Numbered from the stretch's first letter, positions 16,979 through 25,722 are shown. The stretch: 64,000 nucleotides of DNA from Streptomyces genisteinicus (GCF_014489615.1 NZ_CP060825.1:744001-808000); one strand, 5' to 3'. The notes: generated by a model from the sequence alone, not told the origin. A program made the numbers and translations.

Positions 16979-17077
16979 GCCCGCCCGGCCCCGCGGGGGG
17001 CGCGGAGGGACGTGGCGTGCGTCACTTGCGCCGCCAGGCCGTACCCATGGGTAGTCCGCACTTCTAGGCTGGAGCCC

Positions 17078-18013
17078 ATGATGGTCTCGCTCGCGCTGCT
17101 GCTGCTCGGCGCCGTGGCCGCCGTCGTCGCCCCGAGGCTGATGATGCGTGGTGACTGGGCGGAGCGTGAGCCCGTGGTCGCCCTCTGGTTCTGGCAGTGC
17201 GTGGTGGCAGCCGTCCTCCTCTGTTTCGCCCTGTCGATGGTCTTCAGCGCCGCCGCCGCCTGGCAGTTGGTCCGGGGTCATGTGTTCGCCCCCGCGCCGC
17301 ACGGCGTCGTCGAGGCCTACGCGCTGGGGGCGATCGGCCCCTGGTCCGCTGTGCTGGCCGTCGTGCTGGCCTGCGGGGGCCTGTGGACCGGCGCCATGCT
17401 CACCCGCGAGATCGTCCGGTCCGGCGCCCGCCGCCGGGCCAGGAGGCGGGAGTTGCTGGTGCGCTCGCCGCTGCTGCCCGGCGAGGAGCCGGGCGACGCA
17501 CCCCTCGTCGTGCTGGAGGGCGAACGCCCCGACGCCTGGTGGCTGCCGGGGGCGGCGCCCCGGCTCGTCGTCACCACCGCGGCACTGCGGCGGCTCAAGG
17601 GGCGGCAGCTCGACGCCGTTCTCGCCCATGAGCAGGGCCACGCCAACGCCCGGCACGACTGGCTGCTGCACTGCTCCTCGGCGCTGGCGGGCGGCTTCCC
17701 GCAGATCCCGGTGTTCGCCGCCTTCCGCGACGAGATGCACCGGCTGGTCGAACTGGCCGCCGACGACGTGGCCTCGCGCCGGTTCGGCCGGCTGACCATC
17801 GCCCTCGCCCTCGTCGAACTCAACGAGGAGCGCGGGGCGTTCGGACCGTGCCCCACACCGGGGGCCCAGGTGCCGCAGCGGGTGGACCGGCTGCTGAGCC
17901 CCGTCCCCCGGTTCACCGCGGGCCGGCGCCTCAGGCTCACGGCGGCGGCGGCGCTGGTGCCCGTCGTCCCGCTGTTCGTCGCCTTCGTCCCGGCCCTGCA
18001 CGCACTGCGCTGA
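17078..18013 (+). CDS. M56 family membrane metallopeptidase
   Basis: 311 residues. Integral membrane zinc peptidase of the BlaR/Ste24-like class. Three N-terminal hydrophobic segments, then a cytoplasmic region with the zinc motif HEQGH (AVLAHEQGHANARHDWLLH), the glutamate zone LAADDVASRRFG and a last C-terminal helix. The tandem ATG ATG at 17078/17081 is the start (family N-terminus MMVSLALLLLG). It has no penicillin-binding sensor domain and no adjacent BlaI-type repressor, so it is probably a housekeeping or envelope-stress protease. Same strand as DUF5134. Confidence 0.85.
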   Translation: MMVSLALLLLGAVAAVVAPRLMMRGDWAEREPVVALWFWQCVVAAVLLCFALSMVFSAAAAWQLVRGHVFAPAPHGVVEAYALGAIGPWSAVLAVVLACGGLWTGAMLTREIVRSGARRRARRRELLVRSPLLPGEEPGDAPLVVLEGERPDAWWLPGAAPRLVVTTAALRRLKGRQLDAVLAHEQGHANARHDWLLHCSSALAGGFPQIPVFAAFRDEMHRLVELAADDVASRRFGRLTIALALVELNEERGAFGPCPTPGAQVPQRVDRLLSPVPRFTAGRRLRLTAAAALVPVVPLFVAFVPALHALR

Positions 18014-18101
18014 CCCGGCGCGGTCCCCCGCTGCCCGCGTCCCGAAGGCGGCGGGCGCGCGTCGATGGCGTGAGCACCGGGTGACGGGCAAGGATCAGGA
18101 C

Positions 18102-18887
18102 ATGCCCTCCCCCGAACCTCACGAGTCACCCGAGCACCCCGATTCCCCGGAGACGTCCCGTCGCCCCGGAGCCGTCACCGGCGCCGGGGCCACGCGCCGG
18201 ACGCGGACGGCGAGCCTCGCCGGCAGCGTCCTGCTCGCGGCGTCGGCGCTGCTCACCGTGCTGGTCGTCACCGCATGGGAGCCGCTGCTCGCCTTCGACC
18301 GCTCGGTCACCGAGGACCTGCACCGGTCCGCGGTCAGCGAACCGGCGGCCACCCGCGCCAACCGGATCCTGACGGACTGGGTGTGGGACCCGTGGACGAT
18401 GCGTCTGCTGGCCGCGGCCGTCACCGTGTGGCTCTGGCGGCGCGGCGACCGTCTGCTCGCCGTGTGGATCGCCGGCGCGAGCGCCCTGGGGGCCGCCCTC
18501 CAGCAGACGCTCAAGGCACTCGTCGGCCGCGACCGGCCCCAGTGGCCCGATCCCGTCGACACGGCCCAGTTCGCCGCCTTCCCCTCGGGGCACGCGATGA
18601 CCGCCACGCTGACGTGCGGGCTGCTCCTGTGGCTGCTGCACCGCGACGGGGTGCGCGGACGGGCCCGGGCGTGGGCGGTGGCACTCGCGGCGGTGAGCGT
18701 GGCGGGGGTGGGCTTCACCCGCGTCTACCTGGGTGTGCACTGGCCGTCCGACGTGCTGGGCGGCTGGCTCCTCGGCGCCGCCGTCGTGGCGGTGGCGGCG
18801 GCCTCGTACGAACGCGCCCTGGCCGCCCGGCGGGCGAAGGCGGCGGAGGAGGGGCGAGCGGTGGCGGCCGGTCCCGGCGGAGGCTGA
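18102..18887 (+). CDS. PAP2 family phosphatase, membrane-bound
   Basis: 261 residues. Lipid-phosphate or undecaprenyl-pyrophosphate phosphatase type. All three PAP2 signatures are visible: KALVGRDRP (KxxxxxxRP), FPSGHAM (PSGH) and TRVYLGVHWPSDVLGG (SRxxxxxHxxxD, with Thr for Ser). Five to six transmembrane segments follow a ~40-residue Pro/Glu-rich cytoplasmic N-terminus. The ATG at 18102 has an AAGGATCAGGA RBS; a GTG at 18081 is the alternative. Single gene. Confidence 0.87.
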   Translation: MPSPEPHESPEHPDSPETSRRPGAVTGAGATRRTRTASLAGSVLLAASALLTVLVVTAWEPLLAFDRSVTEDLHRSAVSEPAATRANRILTDWVWDPWTMRLLAAAVTVWLWRRGDRLLAVWIAGASALGAALQQTLKALVGRDRPQWPDPVDTAQFAAFPSGHAMTATLTCGLLLWLLHRDGVRGRARAWAVALAAVSVAGVGFTRVYLGVHWPSDVLGGWLLGAAVVAVAAASYERALAARRAKAAEEGRAVAAGPGGG

Positions 18888-19026
18888 CGGCGGCCGGCGG
18901 GACGCATCGGGCGGGCCGGTCCCGGGCGGGAGCCACCGGACCGGGCGATCCCCCGCGTCGCCCGGTCCGGATGGCAGATCCCCGCGACCGGCCCTGCGGC
19001 AGGTCGGCGGAGTGCGCTGAGTATAT

Positions 19027-19039
19027 TGGCTGCGAGCCA
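19027..19039. promoter_or_regulatory. Palindrome upstream of the tetR-type gene
   Basis: TGGCT-GCG-AGCCA, a perfect 5-bp-arm inverted repeat 20 bp before the TetR start and within AT-richer DNA (GAGTATAT). It probably overlaps the promoter and serves autoregulation. Confidence 0.5.
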
Positions 19040-19058
19040 GTCAACGCAGGAGTCCAGC

Positions 19059-19730
19059 ATGAGCCCGCGGAGCGCAGAGGTCAATGAAGAGCTGCGGAGA
19101 CGATCTCGGGAGCGGCTGCTCCAGGCGACCGTGGAGCTGGTCGACGAGCGGGGGTACGAGGCGACGACCCTCGGCGACATCGCCGACCGGGCGGGCTCCG
19201 CACGGGGTCTGATCTCGTACTACTTCCCGGGCAAGCGCCAGCTCCTGCAGTCGGCGGTGCACCGGCTGATGCACCGGTCGCTCGCGGCGGGCCTGGAGCG
19301 GGAGCCGCGCACGGACGACGGGCGGGAGCGGCTCGCGCGGGCGATCGACGCGATCCTGGGACTGGCGGCCGACCATCCGGTGCTGATGCGCACGCACATG
19401 GCGGGCATCCTCCAGGCCGACGGCTTCGTGCAGTGCCCGGAGCAGCAGCGGCTGGCGGCCCTGCTGCGCGACACGGTCGAGCGGTACGGGGCGGCCGACG
19501 TGGACGCGGAGTACCCGCTGCTGCGGGCCCTGCTGATGGGCGCGGTGTTCGCCGTGCTGCTGCCGGGCGCGCCGATGCCCCGCGCGCGGCTGCGCGCGGA
19601 GCTGTTCCAGCGGTACGGGCTGGACTGGGAGCTCGGGGCCCCGCCGGGCGGTGGTCCGCCCGGCGGGGCCCCTGCGGCCGTACCGGGTCAGTCGTCCCAG
19701 CGGCCCCAGCCGTGTGACCTGTCGAAGTAG
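19059..19730 (+). CDS. TetR/AcrR family transcriptional regulator
   Basis: 223 residues. The HTH is at about residues 16-62 (RERLLQATVELVDERGYEAT ... GLISYYFPGKRQLLQSAV). The C-terminal ligand domain is unassigned and ends in a Gly/Pro-rich tail. ATG with a CAGGAG RBS. The last 43 bp overlap the 3' end of the convergent LVIVD gene, so the tail is encoded antisense to that gene's last codons. No obvious adjacent target on its own strand; the palindrome at 19027 suggests autoregulation. Confidence 0.85.
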   Translation: MSPRSAEVNEELRRRSRERLLQATVELVDERGYEATTLGDIADRAGSARGLISYYFPGKRQLLQSAVHRLMHRSLAAGLEREPRTDDGRERLARAIDAILGLAADHPVLMRTHMAGILQADGFVQCPEQQRLAALLRDTVERYGAADVDAEYPLLRALLMGAVFAVLLPGAPMPRARLRAELFQRYGLDWELGAPPGGGPPGGAPAAVPGQSSQRPQPCDLSK

Positions 19731-21217
19731 TCGGGCTGTGTCTGGACGTTGAGCTCGTCCGTCCGCACCCGCTTAGCAGGGTCGGTGCGCCGGTCGTCGA
19801 TCTTCAGGACGTCGAAGCCCTTGGCCATGTCGTTGGAGTAGATGTAGCCGTTGTAGTAGTACGCGGACCACGAGCCTCCCGTGACGTTGGTGGTGGCGCT
19901 GAGCGGGCCGCGCTCGAAGTAGCCGATCTCCTTCGGCCGTGACGAGTCGGTGAAGTCCCACACCGAGACGCCGCCCTGGTACCAGGCCTGGACCATGATG
20001 TCGCGGCCCTTGACCGGGATCAGCGAGCCGTTGTGGGCGACGCAGTTCTCGGTGGCGGCCTGGTGGCGGTCGATCTTGTAGTAGCTGCGGAAGACCAGCT
20101 TGCGCTTGTCGCCCTTGCCCTTGATGTCGTAGATGCCGTCGGCGCCGCGGTTCGGGCCCACCTCAGCGTTGCAGGTGGCACCGCCGCCGCCGCCGAGCTC
20201 GTCGGTGAAGACGACCTTGTCGGCCTTCTGGTTGAAGGTCGCCGAGTGCCAGAACGCGAAGTTCACGTTGTCCTGGACGCGGTCGATGACCTTCGGCCGC
20301 TCCGGGTCCTTGATGTCGAACAGGATGCCGTCGCCCATGCAGGCGCCGGCGGCCAGGTCCTTGGACGGGAGCACCGTGACGTCGTGGCAGCCCGTGGTCT
20401 TGGAGACGCCCGGGTTGGTGGGCGCGCCGGGGTTGCCGCCGCCGTCGGGGCCCTCGCCCGGGAACAGCACCGGGAAGTTGACCACGGCGGCCTGCTGCGG
20501 GGCCTTGCGCGGCACCTTGATGACGGAGATCCCGTCGTGCGGCGGCTGGCAGTCGGGGAACGCGGCGTTCGGCGAGTACGAGGAGACGTACACGTAGACG
20601 TTCCTGCGCTCGGGGACGAGCGTGTGGGTGTGCGACCCGCACGCGGTCTCGACGGCGGCGATGTACTTCGGGTTGCGGATGTCGCTGATGTCGAAGATCT
20701 TCATGCCCTCCCACGACGACTTCTCGCTGGCGGGCTGCGTCGTGCTGCTGCACGAGTCGTCGCTGCGCGAGGAGTCGGTCGACAGGAAGAGCAGGTCGCC
20801 CGAGACGCTGATGTCGTTCTGGGAACCGGGGCACAGGACCTGGGCCACGGTCTTCGGCGACCTCGGGTTGCGGATGTCGTAGATCGTGAAGCCGTCGTAG
20901 TTGCCGGCGAAGGCGTAACGGCCCTGGAAGGCCAGGTCCGAATTGGTCCCCTGGAGGGCGTCCTTGGGGAGATTGGTGACGTGCTCGATGTTGTCGCTGT
21001 GGACGACTTCGTCCACGCCCGGGACGTCACCGCTCTCGATCGCCTGCCGGGTCTCGGCCGCGACACCGGCGGCGGCCTTGCCCCGGGCCGGCGGATCGCC
21101 CGGATCGGGGATGGCCGCCGCGGGCCCCGCCGTCAGGAGCGTGGCCAGCAGGCCGGCCGCGGCGGCCGCCACGCCCAACTGTCTGCGCCGAGCACGGGTG
21201 GTGTGCAACAGGGTCAC
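19688..21217 (-). CDS. Secreted LVIVD repeat beta-propeller protein
   Basis: 509 residues. The N-terminal signal peptide (RRRQLGVAAAAAGLLATLLT, then AGPAAA) directs secretion. The mature part contains repeated blades of LVIVD type with internal D-I-x-N/D-P motifs: FTIYDIRNPRSPKTV, MKIFDISDIRNPKYI, ILFDIKDPERPKVI and VSVWDFTDSSRPKEIGYF. Several Cys residues suggest disulfides, consistent with export. The GTG at 21217 has a GGGAGGA RBS. Function unknown; divergent from a DUF305 lipoprotein over a 175-bp AT-richer gap, a pairing that suggests shared regulation. Its 3' end overlaps the TetR gene. Confidence 0.85.
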   Translation of the reverse strand: MTLLHTTRARRRQLGVAAAAAGLLATLLTAGPAAAIPDPGDPPARGKAAAGVAAETRQAIESGDVPGVDEVVHSDNIEHVTNLPKDALQGTNSDLAFQGRYAFAGNYDGFTIYDIRNPRSPKTVAQVLCPGSQNDISVSGDLLFLSTDSSRSDDSCSSTTQPASEKSSWEGMKIFDISDIRNPKYIAAVETACGSHTHTLVPERRNVYVYVSSYSPNAAFPDCQPPHDGISVIKVPRKAPQQAAVVNFPVLFPGEGPDGGGNPGAPTNPGVSKTTGCHDVTVLPSKDLAAGACMGDGILFDIKDPERPKVIDRVQDNVNFAFWHSATFNQKADKVVFTDELGGGGGATCNAEVGPNRGADGIYDIKGKGDKRKLVFRSYYKIDRHQAATENCVAHNGSLIPVKGRDIMVQAWYQGGVSVWDFTDSSRPKEIGYFERGPLSATTNVTGGSWSAYYYNGYIYSNDMAKGFDVLKIDDRRTDPAKRVRTDELNVQTQPDYFDRSHGWGRWDD

Positions 21218-21392
21218 TGCATCCTCCCTTGTCCCGTTCGTTGTCGAACGGTTCGTTGACCCCCGGCAGTATGTGTCCTTGCATGCACATCTCAACAGAT
21301 GGAAACGCAGCCGTAATGAATTTTTTTGCTCGACACTCCTTACCTCCGTGCAAGTACGCTCGTGCCCACCACAAGTGGCACAGGAGGTCGCC

Positions 21393-22064
21393 GTGTTGAA
21401 GCCCCGCAGGAACCGCCGCGCCCGCACCCGGTACGCGCTGGCCGCGGCTGTCTGCGCCGGCCTGCTCCTCTCGGCGTGCGACTCGGCCCCGGCCCCGGAC
21501 TCGGGGACGGACGCCGCGAAGGGCGGCGGACCGTCGGTGGTGGCCCCCGGCCGGCCCGGTGAGCCCGCCAGAACCCTGTCGGCGGAGGAGGCCGCGAAGG
21601 AACTCCCCGACGACAAGCCGAACTCGGCGGACCGCGGCTACGTCGAGATGATGATCGTCCATCACCAGCAGGCGCTGGAGATGACCTCGCTGGCCGGCGA
21701 CCGCGCCGGGTCGGACCGGGTGCGGAAGCTCGCCGACCGCATCGCGGCGGCGCAGAAGCCCGAAGTGGACGCGATGAAGGGCTGGCAGCAGACCGAGGGC
21801 GTGCGGAACGGCTCCGGCGGCCACGGCCACGACCACGGGTCGATGCCCGGAATGGCCACCGCGGCCCAGCTCACCCAGCTGCGGAACGCGAAGGGGGCGG
21901 CCTTCGACGAGCTGTTCCTCAAGCTGATGATCACCCATCACCAGGGCGCGGTCACCATGGCGACCGAGGTCCTGACCGAGGGGAACAACGTGCGCGTCGA
22001 GGAGATGGCCAACGACGTGATCTCGCAGCAGACCAGCGAGATCGGCCGCATGCGCGACATGTGA
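21393..22064 (+). CDS. DUF305 domain lipoprotein
   Basis: 223 residues. Secreted lipoprotein with the lipobox LLLSAC after a basic n-region. The DUF305 core has two four-helix halves, each with the paired-His motif: MMIVHHQQALEM and LMITHHQGAVTMA, with a His/Met-rich linker HGHDHGSMPGM. Members of the family (for example CopM-like proteins) bind copper or silver, so a role in envelope metal handling is likely. The GTG at 21393 has a consensus CAGGAGG RBS. Divergent from the LVIVD gene. Confidence 0.87.
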   Translation: MLKPRRNRRARTRYALAAAVCAGLLLSACDSAPAPDSGTDAAKGGGPSVVAPGRPGEPARTLSAEEAAKELPDDKPNSADRGYVEMMIVHHQQALEMTSLAGDRAGSDRVRKLADRIAAAQKPEVDAMKGWQQTEGVRNGSGGHGHDHGSMPGMATAAQLTQLRNAKGAAFDELFLKLMITHHQGAVTMATEVLTEGNNVRVEEMANDVISQQTSEIGRMRDM

Positions 22065-22098
22065 CGGCCGCCGCGGCGCCGCCCGCGACCGCCGTTGA

Positions 22099-22126
22099 CG
22101 CCCGCCGCCCCGAGGGGAGGCGGGCG
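22099..22126 (+). terminator. Hairpin downstream of the DUF305 gene
   Basis: CGCCCGCC/GGCGGGCG, 8-bp stem, 12-nt loop, 35 bp after the stop. The following stretch to 22296 holds only degenerate GC-rich repeats of the type CGGGCGGGTCGxGC. Confidence 0.45.
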
Positions 22127-22296
22127 CCCGCGTGTCCGGGGGCGGATCACGTCAGGGCGGGCGGACCACGGCGTGCGAGGCGGGCGGGTCGTGCCGGGTG
22201 GGGCGCGCGGGTCGCGCCGGGCGGGTGGATCGCGCCGCGCCGGGCGGCTCGGGGCACGGCGGCGGGTCGTGTCGTGCGGCGCGGCGGGCGAGCGGG

Positions 22297-22647
22297 TCAG
22301 ATGTCGCCGAGGCGGTCCGCCTCACGGTCGGCGGCCGCGAGGACGACGTCCAGCAGGCCGGGGAAGAGCTCGTCCAGCTCCTCGCGCCGCAGCTCGTTCA
22401 TCTTGGCCGTGCCGCGGTACACCTGACGGATCACACCGCTCTCGCGGAGCACGCGGAAGTGGTGGGTGGTCGTGGACTTGGTGACCGGCAGGTCGAAGCA
22501 GGAGCAGGAGAGCTCACCGGAGGCCGCGGCCAGCTCCCTGACCACCGTCATGCGCATGGGGTCGGCGAGGGCATGGAGCACTCCGTCCAGCCGGATCTCG
22601 TCACGTGCGGGGTGTGCGAGCGTTCGGGCGCTGGTCACGGTGGTCAC
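22297..22647 (-). CDS. ArsR/SmtB-type winged-helix repressor
   Basis: 116 residues. Winged helix with recognition helix VTKSTTTHHFRVLRESGVIR and wing QVYRGTAKMNELR. ELSCSCFD immediately before the recognition helix places two Cys where thiol- or metal-sensing ArsR proteins carry sensor residues. The GTG at 22647 is chosen (weak GCGGAG RBS); a second GTG 9 nt later is possible. Divergent from an Old Yellow Enzyme with two TACGA-N6-TCGTA sites between, so it probably represses both genes and senses an electrophile or oxidant; this is inference. Confidence 0.85.
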   Translation of the reverse strand: MTTVTSARTLAHPARDEIRLDGVLHALADPMRMTVVRELAAASGELSCSCFDLPVTKSTTTHHFRVLRESGVIRQVYRGTAKMNELRREELDELFPGLLDVVLAAADREADRLGDI

Positions 22648-22699
22648 GTCGGCGGCTCCGCTCTTCCGGTCGTCCGGGTCCTGCGACCCGGCTCCATTG

Positions 22700-22749
22700 T
22701 ACGACCACTCTCGTAGTTTGACATTCACCGTAGTACGACGAGTATCGTA
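22700..22749. promoter_or_regulatory. Two TACGA-N6-TCGTA operators in the arsR/OYE divergent promoter
   Basis: Identical-arm 16-bp sites at 22700-22715 and 22734-22749, 34 bp apart centre to centre. A TTGACA (22718-22723) lies between them as a possible -35 for the OYE gene. On the minus strand, TACAAT next to the first site fits a -10 for the repressor gene. Confidence 0.7.
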
Positions 22750-22823
22750 CGAAGCGGCCGGTCCGCCCGGCCCCGCCCCGCCGGGGGAGCGCTGCGCCGC
22801 GCCCCGAGCCCGCGCGGCCGAAG

Positions 22824-22850
22824 CGAACCGAACGAACCGAACGAACCGAA
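22824..22850. repeat. Three tandem copies of CGAACCGAA in the OYE leader
   Basis: A perfect 9-bp unit repeated three times just upstream of the RBS (CGGAG) of the Old Yellow Enzyme gene. Copy number could vary by slippage and alter the leader. Confidence 0.85.
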
Positions 22851-22861
22851 CGGAGTCCGTC

Positions 22862-23941
22862 GTGAGCGCGTTGTTCGAGCCCGTCACCCTCAGGTCCCTG
22901 ACCGTCCGCAACCGGGTCTGGATGGCCCCGATGTGCCAGTACAGCGCCGAGACGGCCGGCCCCGGCACCGGGGTGGCGGGCGACTGGCACTTCGCGCACT
23001 ACGCGGCGCGCGCCACCGGCGGCACCGGCCTCGTCCTCGTGGAGGCGACCGCCGTCTCCCCGGAGGGGCGGATCAGCCCGGCCGATCTCGGCCTGTGGAA
23101 CGACGCCCAGACCGAGGGGCTGCGCCGCATCACCGCCTTCCTGAGGAGCCAGGGCACGGTGGCCGGCATCCAGCTCGCCCACGCGGGGCGCAAGGCCTCC
23201 ACCGACCGCCCCTGGAAGGGCGGCGCGCCGGTCGGCCCCGACGAGGAGGGGTGGCAGCCCGTGGGCCCGAGCCCGCTCCCCTTCGCCGAAGGACACCCCG
23301 TGCCCGACGAGCTGACCCGGGAGCAGATCGCGGCGATCACCGGGCAGTTCGCCGACGCGGCGCGCCGCGCGCTGGAGGCCGGCTTCGAGGTCGTGGAGGT
23401 GCACGGCGCCCACGGTTACCTGATCGGCGAGTTCCTCTCCCCGCACAGCAACCACCGCACGGACGAGTACGGAGGCTCCTTCGAGAACCGCACCCGCTTC
23501 GCGCTCGAGGTCGTCGACGCGGTGCGCGCCGTCTGGCCGGCCGAACTGCCGCTGCTCTTCCGGATCTCGGCCACGGACTGGCTGGACGAGGGCGGCTGGA
23601 CCGCCGACGACACCGTCCGCTTCGCCGCGGAGCTGAAGGAGCACGGGGTCGACCTGCTGGACGTCTCCACCGGAGGCAACGCCTCCGGGGTCCGGATACC
23701 GACCGGCCCCGGCTACCAGGTCCCCTTCGCCGCCCGGGTCCGCGCCGAGACCGGGCTCCCGGTGGCGGCGGTCGGGCTGATCACCGATCCCGCCCAGGCG
23801 GAGAAGATCCTCGCCAACGGCGAGGCGGACGCCGTGTTCCTCGGCCGGGAACTGCTCCGCAACCCCTTCTGGGCACTCCAGGCCGCGCGGACGCTGGGCG
23901 CGGACGCGGACGCGCCGCCGCAGTACGCGCGGGCGGTCTGA
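22862..23941 (+). CDS. NADH:flavin oxidoreductase, Old Yellow Enzyme (YqjM-like class)
   Basis: 359 residues. FMN-dependent ene-reductase that reduces activated C=C bonds with NAD(P)H. YqjM-type signatures: MAPMCQYSA near residue 21 (the redox-modulating Cys25), AHAGRKAST, the active-site HGAHGYLIGEFLSPHSN with the His pair and the FMN-binding C-terminus NGEADAVFLGRELLRNP. GTG with a CGGAG RBS. Divergent from the Cys-containing ArsR repressor, so it is probably induced by electrophilic stress. Confidence 0.92.
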   Translation: MSALFEPVTLRSLTVRNRVWMAPMCQYSAETAGPGTGVAGDWHFAHYAARATGGTGLVLVEATAVSPEGRISPADLGLWNDAQTEGLRRITAFLRSQGTVAGIQLAHAGRKASTDRPWKGGAPVGPDEEGWQPVGPSPLPFAEGHPVPDELTREQIAAITGQFADAARRALEAGFEVVEVHGAHGYLIGEFLSPHSNHRTDEYGGSFENRTRFALEVVDAVRAVWPAELPLLFRISATDWLDEGGWTADDTVRFAAELKEHGVDLLDVSTGGNASGVRIPTGPGYQVPFAARVRAETGLPVAAVGLITDPAQAEKILANGEADAVFLGRELLRNPFWALQAARTLGADADAPPQYARAV

Positions 23942-23992
23942 GGCCCGGGTCCGGCGTGCGTGGTGTGTGCGGGGCGCTTCCCGTGTCCGGGC

Positions 23993-24026
23993 GCTGTCCC
24001 GCTCGCCGCTGGGCGAGCGGGACAGC
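23993..24026 (+). terminator. 15-bp perfect-stem terminator after the OYE gene
   Basis: GCTGTCCCGCTCGCC and its exact complement with a 4-nt loop, 51 bp after the stop codon. Confidence 0.75.
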
Positions 24027-24042
24027 ACCCGGAGGCTGACGG

Positions 24043-24526
24043 CCCCGGGCCCCGGGCCGGCCCGGGGCCCGGGGGATCTGCGCCCTGCGGCCCGGCGCGG
24101 CACGGCGTACGGGAGACGTCGACCGACGGTGACCGGGACGCCGCCCGCGTTCACGGCCGGCACGCCTGTGGAGGCCCGGGGTGGAGCTCCCCCTTGCCGG
24201 GACCCGTCCCGGACCCGTGCGGCACGCGGCCCACGGACGGTGACCGGGACGCCCGTCGCGCATCCGGGCGGTCCGACCGCGGGCCGCGTCCGGCCCCAGG
24301 CCTTCCGCCGCGCCGCATGGGCAGCAGGGCAGCAGGACGACCTGGCGACCGGACGACCGGTGACGACCGCCGGACTCCGGCGCCCGGGACCGATGAGTTC
24401 CGGGGCTCGGTCCGGTCACCCCTTCCGTCGCCGGGCCGGCGCGCGCACCGCACCGCAGGACGCTGTCAGTGGTCGGGGGCAGACTGGCCCGTATCCGAGA
24501 CAACGGCGTTTTGGAAGGATCCGGTC
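24043..24526. repeat. Non-coding island with a 32-bp palindrome and 17-bp direct repeats
   Basis: A loopless perfect palindrome at 24043-24074 (half-site CCCCGGGCCCCGGGCC) is followed by ~450 bp in which no frame looks coding. ACGGTGACCGGGACGCC occurs twice, at 24126-24142 and 24237-24253. Together with the hairpin at 23993 this fills the 585-bp gap before the BNR gene. I see no IS-like or attachment-site structure in it. Confidence 0.6.
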
Positions 24527-25612
24527 ATGACGGAAGTACTGCTCACCGTGGGTACACGCAAGGGGCTCTTCATCGGCCGCGGCAGCGGCGGGTCGTGGGA
24601 GTTCGACGGCCCGCACTTCGCCGCGCAGGCCGTGTACTCGATCGGCATCGACACCCGCGGGGAGACACCCCGGCTGCTGGTGGGCGGCGACAGCGCGCAC
24701 TGGGGCCCGTCCGTCTTCCACTCCGACGACCTGGGCACGACCTGGGTGGAGCCGGACCGGCCCGCCGTGAAGTTCCCCAAGGAGACCGGCGCCTCCCTGG
24801 AACGGGTGTGGCAGCTCCACCCGGCGTCCGCCGCCGAGCCGGAGGTGGTCTACGCCGGCACCGAGCCTGCGGCCCTGTTCCGCTCCGAGGACCGCGGTGA
24901 GAGCTTCTCCCTGGTGCGCCCCCTGTGGGAGCACCCCACCCGCTCCCAGTGGGTGCCCGGCGGCGGCGGCGAGGCCGTGCACACGGTGGTGACCGATGCC
25001 CGGGACACCCGGGCGGTGACGGTGGCCGTGTCGACCGCCGGGGTCTTCCGGTCCCGGGACGGAGGCACCAGCTGGGCCCCGTCCAACGACGGCGTCTCCG
25101 CGGTCTTCCTGCCGGACCCGCACCCCGAGTTCGGCCAGTGCGTGCACAAGATCGCGCAGGACGCGGCCGATCCCGACCGGCTCTACCTGCAGAACCACTG
25201 GGGCGTCTACCGCAGCGACGACGCCGGCGCCACCTGGACGGACATCGGCGCCGGGCTCCCGTCCGACTTCGGCTTCGCCATGGTCGCCCATCCGCACCGC
25301 GCCGACACCGCGTACGTCTTCCCCATCACCGCGGACTCGGACCGTGTCCCGGCGGACCGGCGCTGCCGCGTCTTCCGCACCCGTGACGCCGGTGCGACCT
25401 GGGAGGCGCTGAGCACGGGCCTGCCGCAGGGCGACCACTTCGGCACCGTGCTCCGGGACGCCATGTGCACCGACGGGGCCGATCCGGCGGGCATCTATTT
25501 CGGCAACCGCAACGGCGAGGTGTACGCGAGCGCCGACGACGGCGACACCTGGCGGCAGTTGGCCGCCCACCTGCCGGACGTCCTGTGCGTACGGGCGGCG
25601 GTACTGCGCTGA
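24527..25612 (+). CDS. WD40/YVTN/BNR repeat (sialidase-fold propeller) protein
   Basis: 361 residues. Beta-propeller with BNR-type Asp boxes (S/T-x-D-x-G-x-T/S-W): VFHSDDLGTTW, VFRSRDGGTSW, VYRSDDAGATW, VFRTRDAGATW and VYASADDGDTW, five visible blades. It starts MTEVLLTVGTRKGLFIG without a signal peptide, so it is intracellular. ATG with a GAAGGA RBS. Catalytic residues of sialidases are not evident; probably a binding or scaffold protein. Single gene after a long non-coding leader region. Confidence 0.85.
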   Translation: MTEVLLTVGTRKGLFIGRGSGGSWEFDGPHFAAQAVYSIGIDTRGETPRLLVGGDSAHWGPSVFHSDDLGTTWVEPDRPAVKFPKETGASLERVWQLHPASAAEPEVVYAGTEPAALFRSEDRGESFSLVRPLWEHPTRSQWVPGGGGEAVHTVVTDARDTRAVTVAVSTAGVFRSRDGGTSWAPSNDGVSAVFLPDPHPEFGQCVHKIAQDAADPDRLYLQNHWGVYRSDDAGATWTDIGAGLPSDFGFAMVAHPHRADTAYVFPITADSDRVPADRRCRVFRTRDAGATWEALSTGLPQGDHFGTVLRDAMCTDGADPAGIYFGNRNGEVYASADDGDTWRQLAAHLPDVLCVRAAVLR

Positions 25613-25722
25613 GCGCGGGGCCCGCTCGGCCGGCGGCGGAGCCCGGCCCCGGGAGGAGGCGGGCCCGCCGGTTCACGCGTACCGCACCCGGAAGGGGCAG
25701 CGGCACGGCGGGGCGGACGCTG

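Noticed and set aside
22150..22296. Possible small gene in the GC-rich repeats after the DUF305 gene
   Set aside because: Only degenerate CGGGCGGGTCG-type repeats; no start/RBS pair and no frame with normal codon bias.
24043..24074. Terminal inverted repeat of an insertion sequence
   Set aside because: No transposase-like frame, no second copy of the palindrome at a suitable distance and no target-site duplication were seen.
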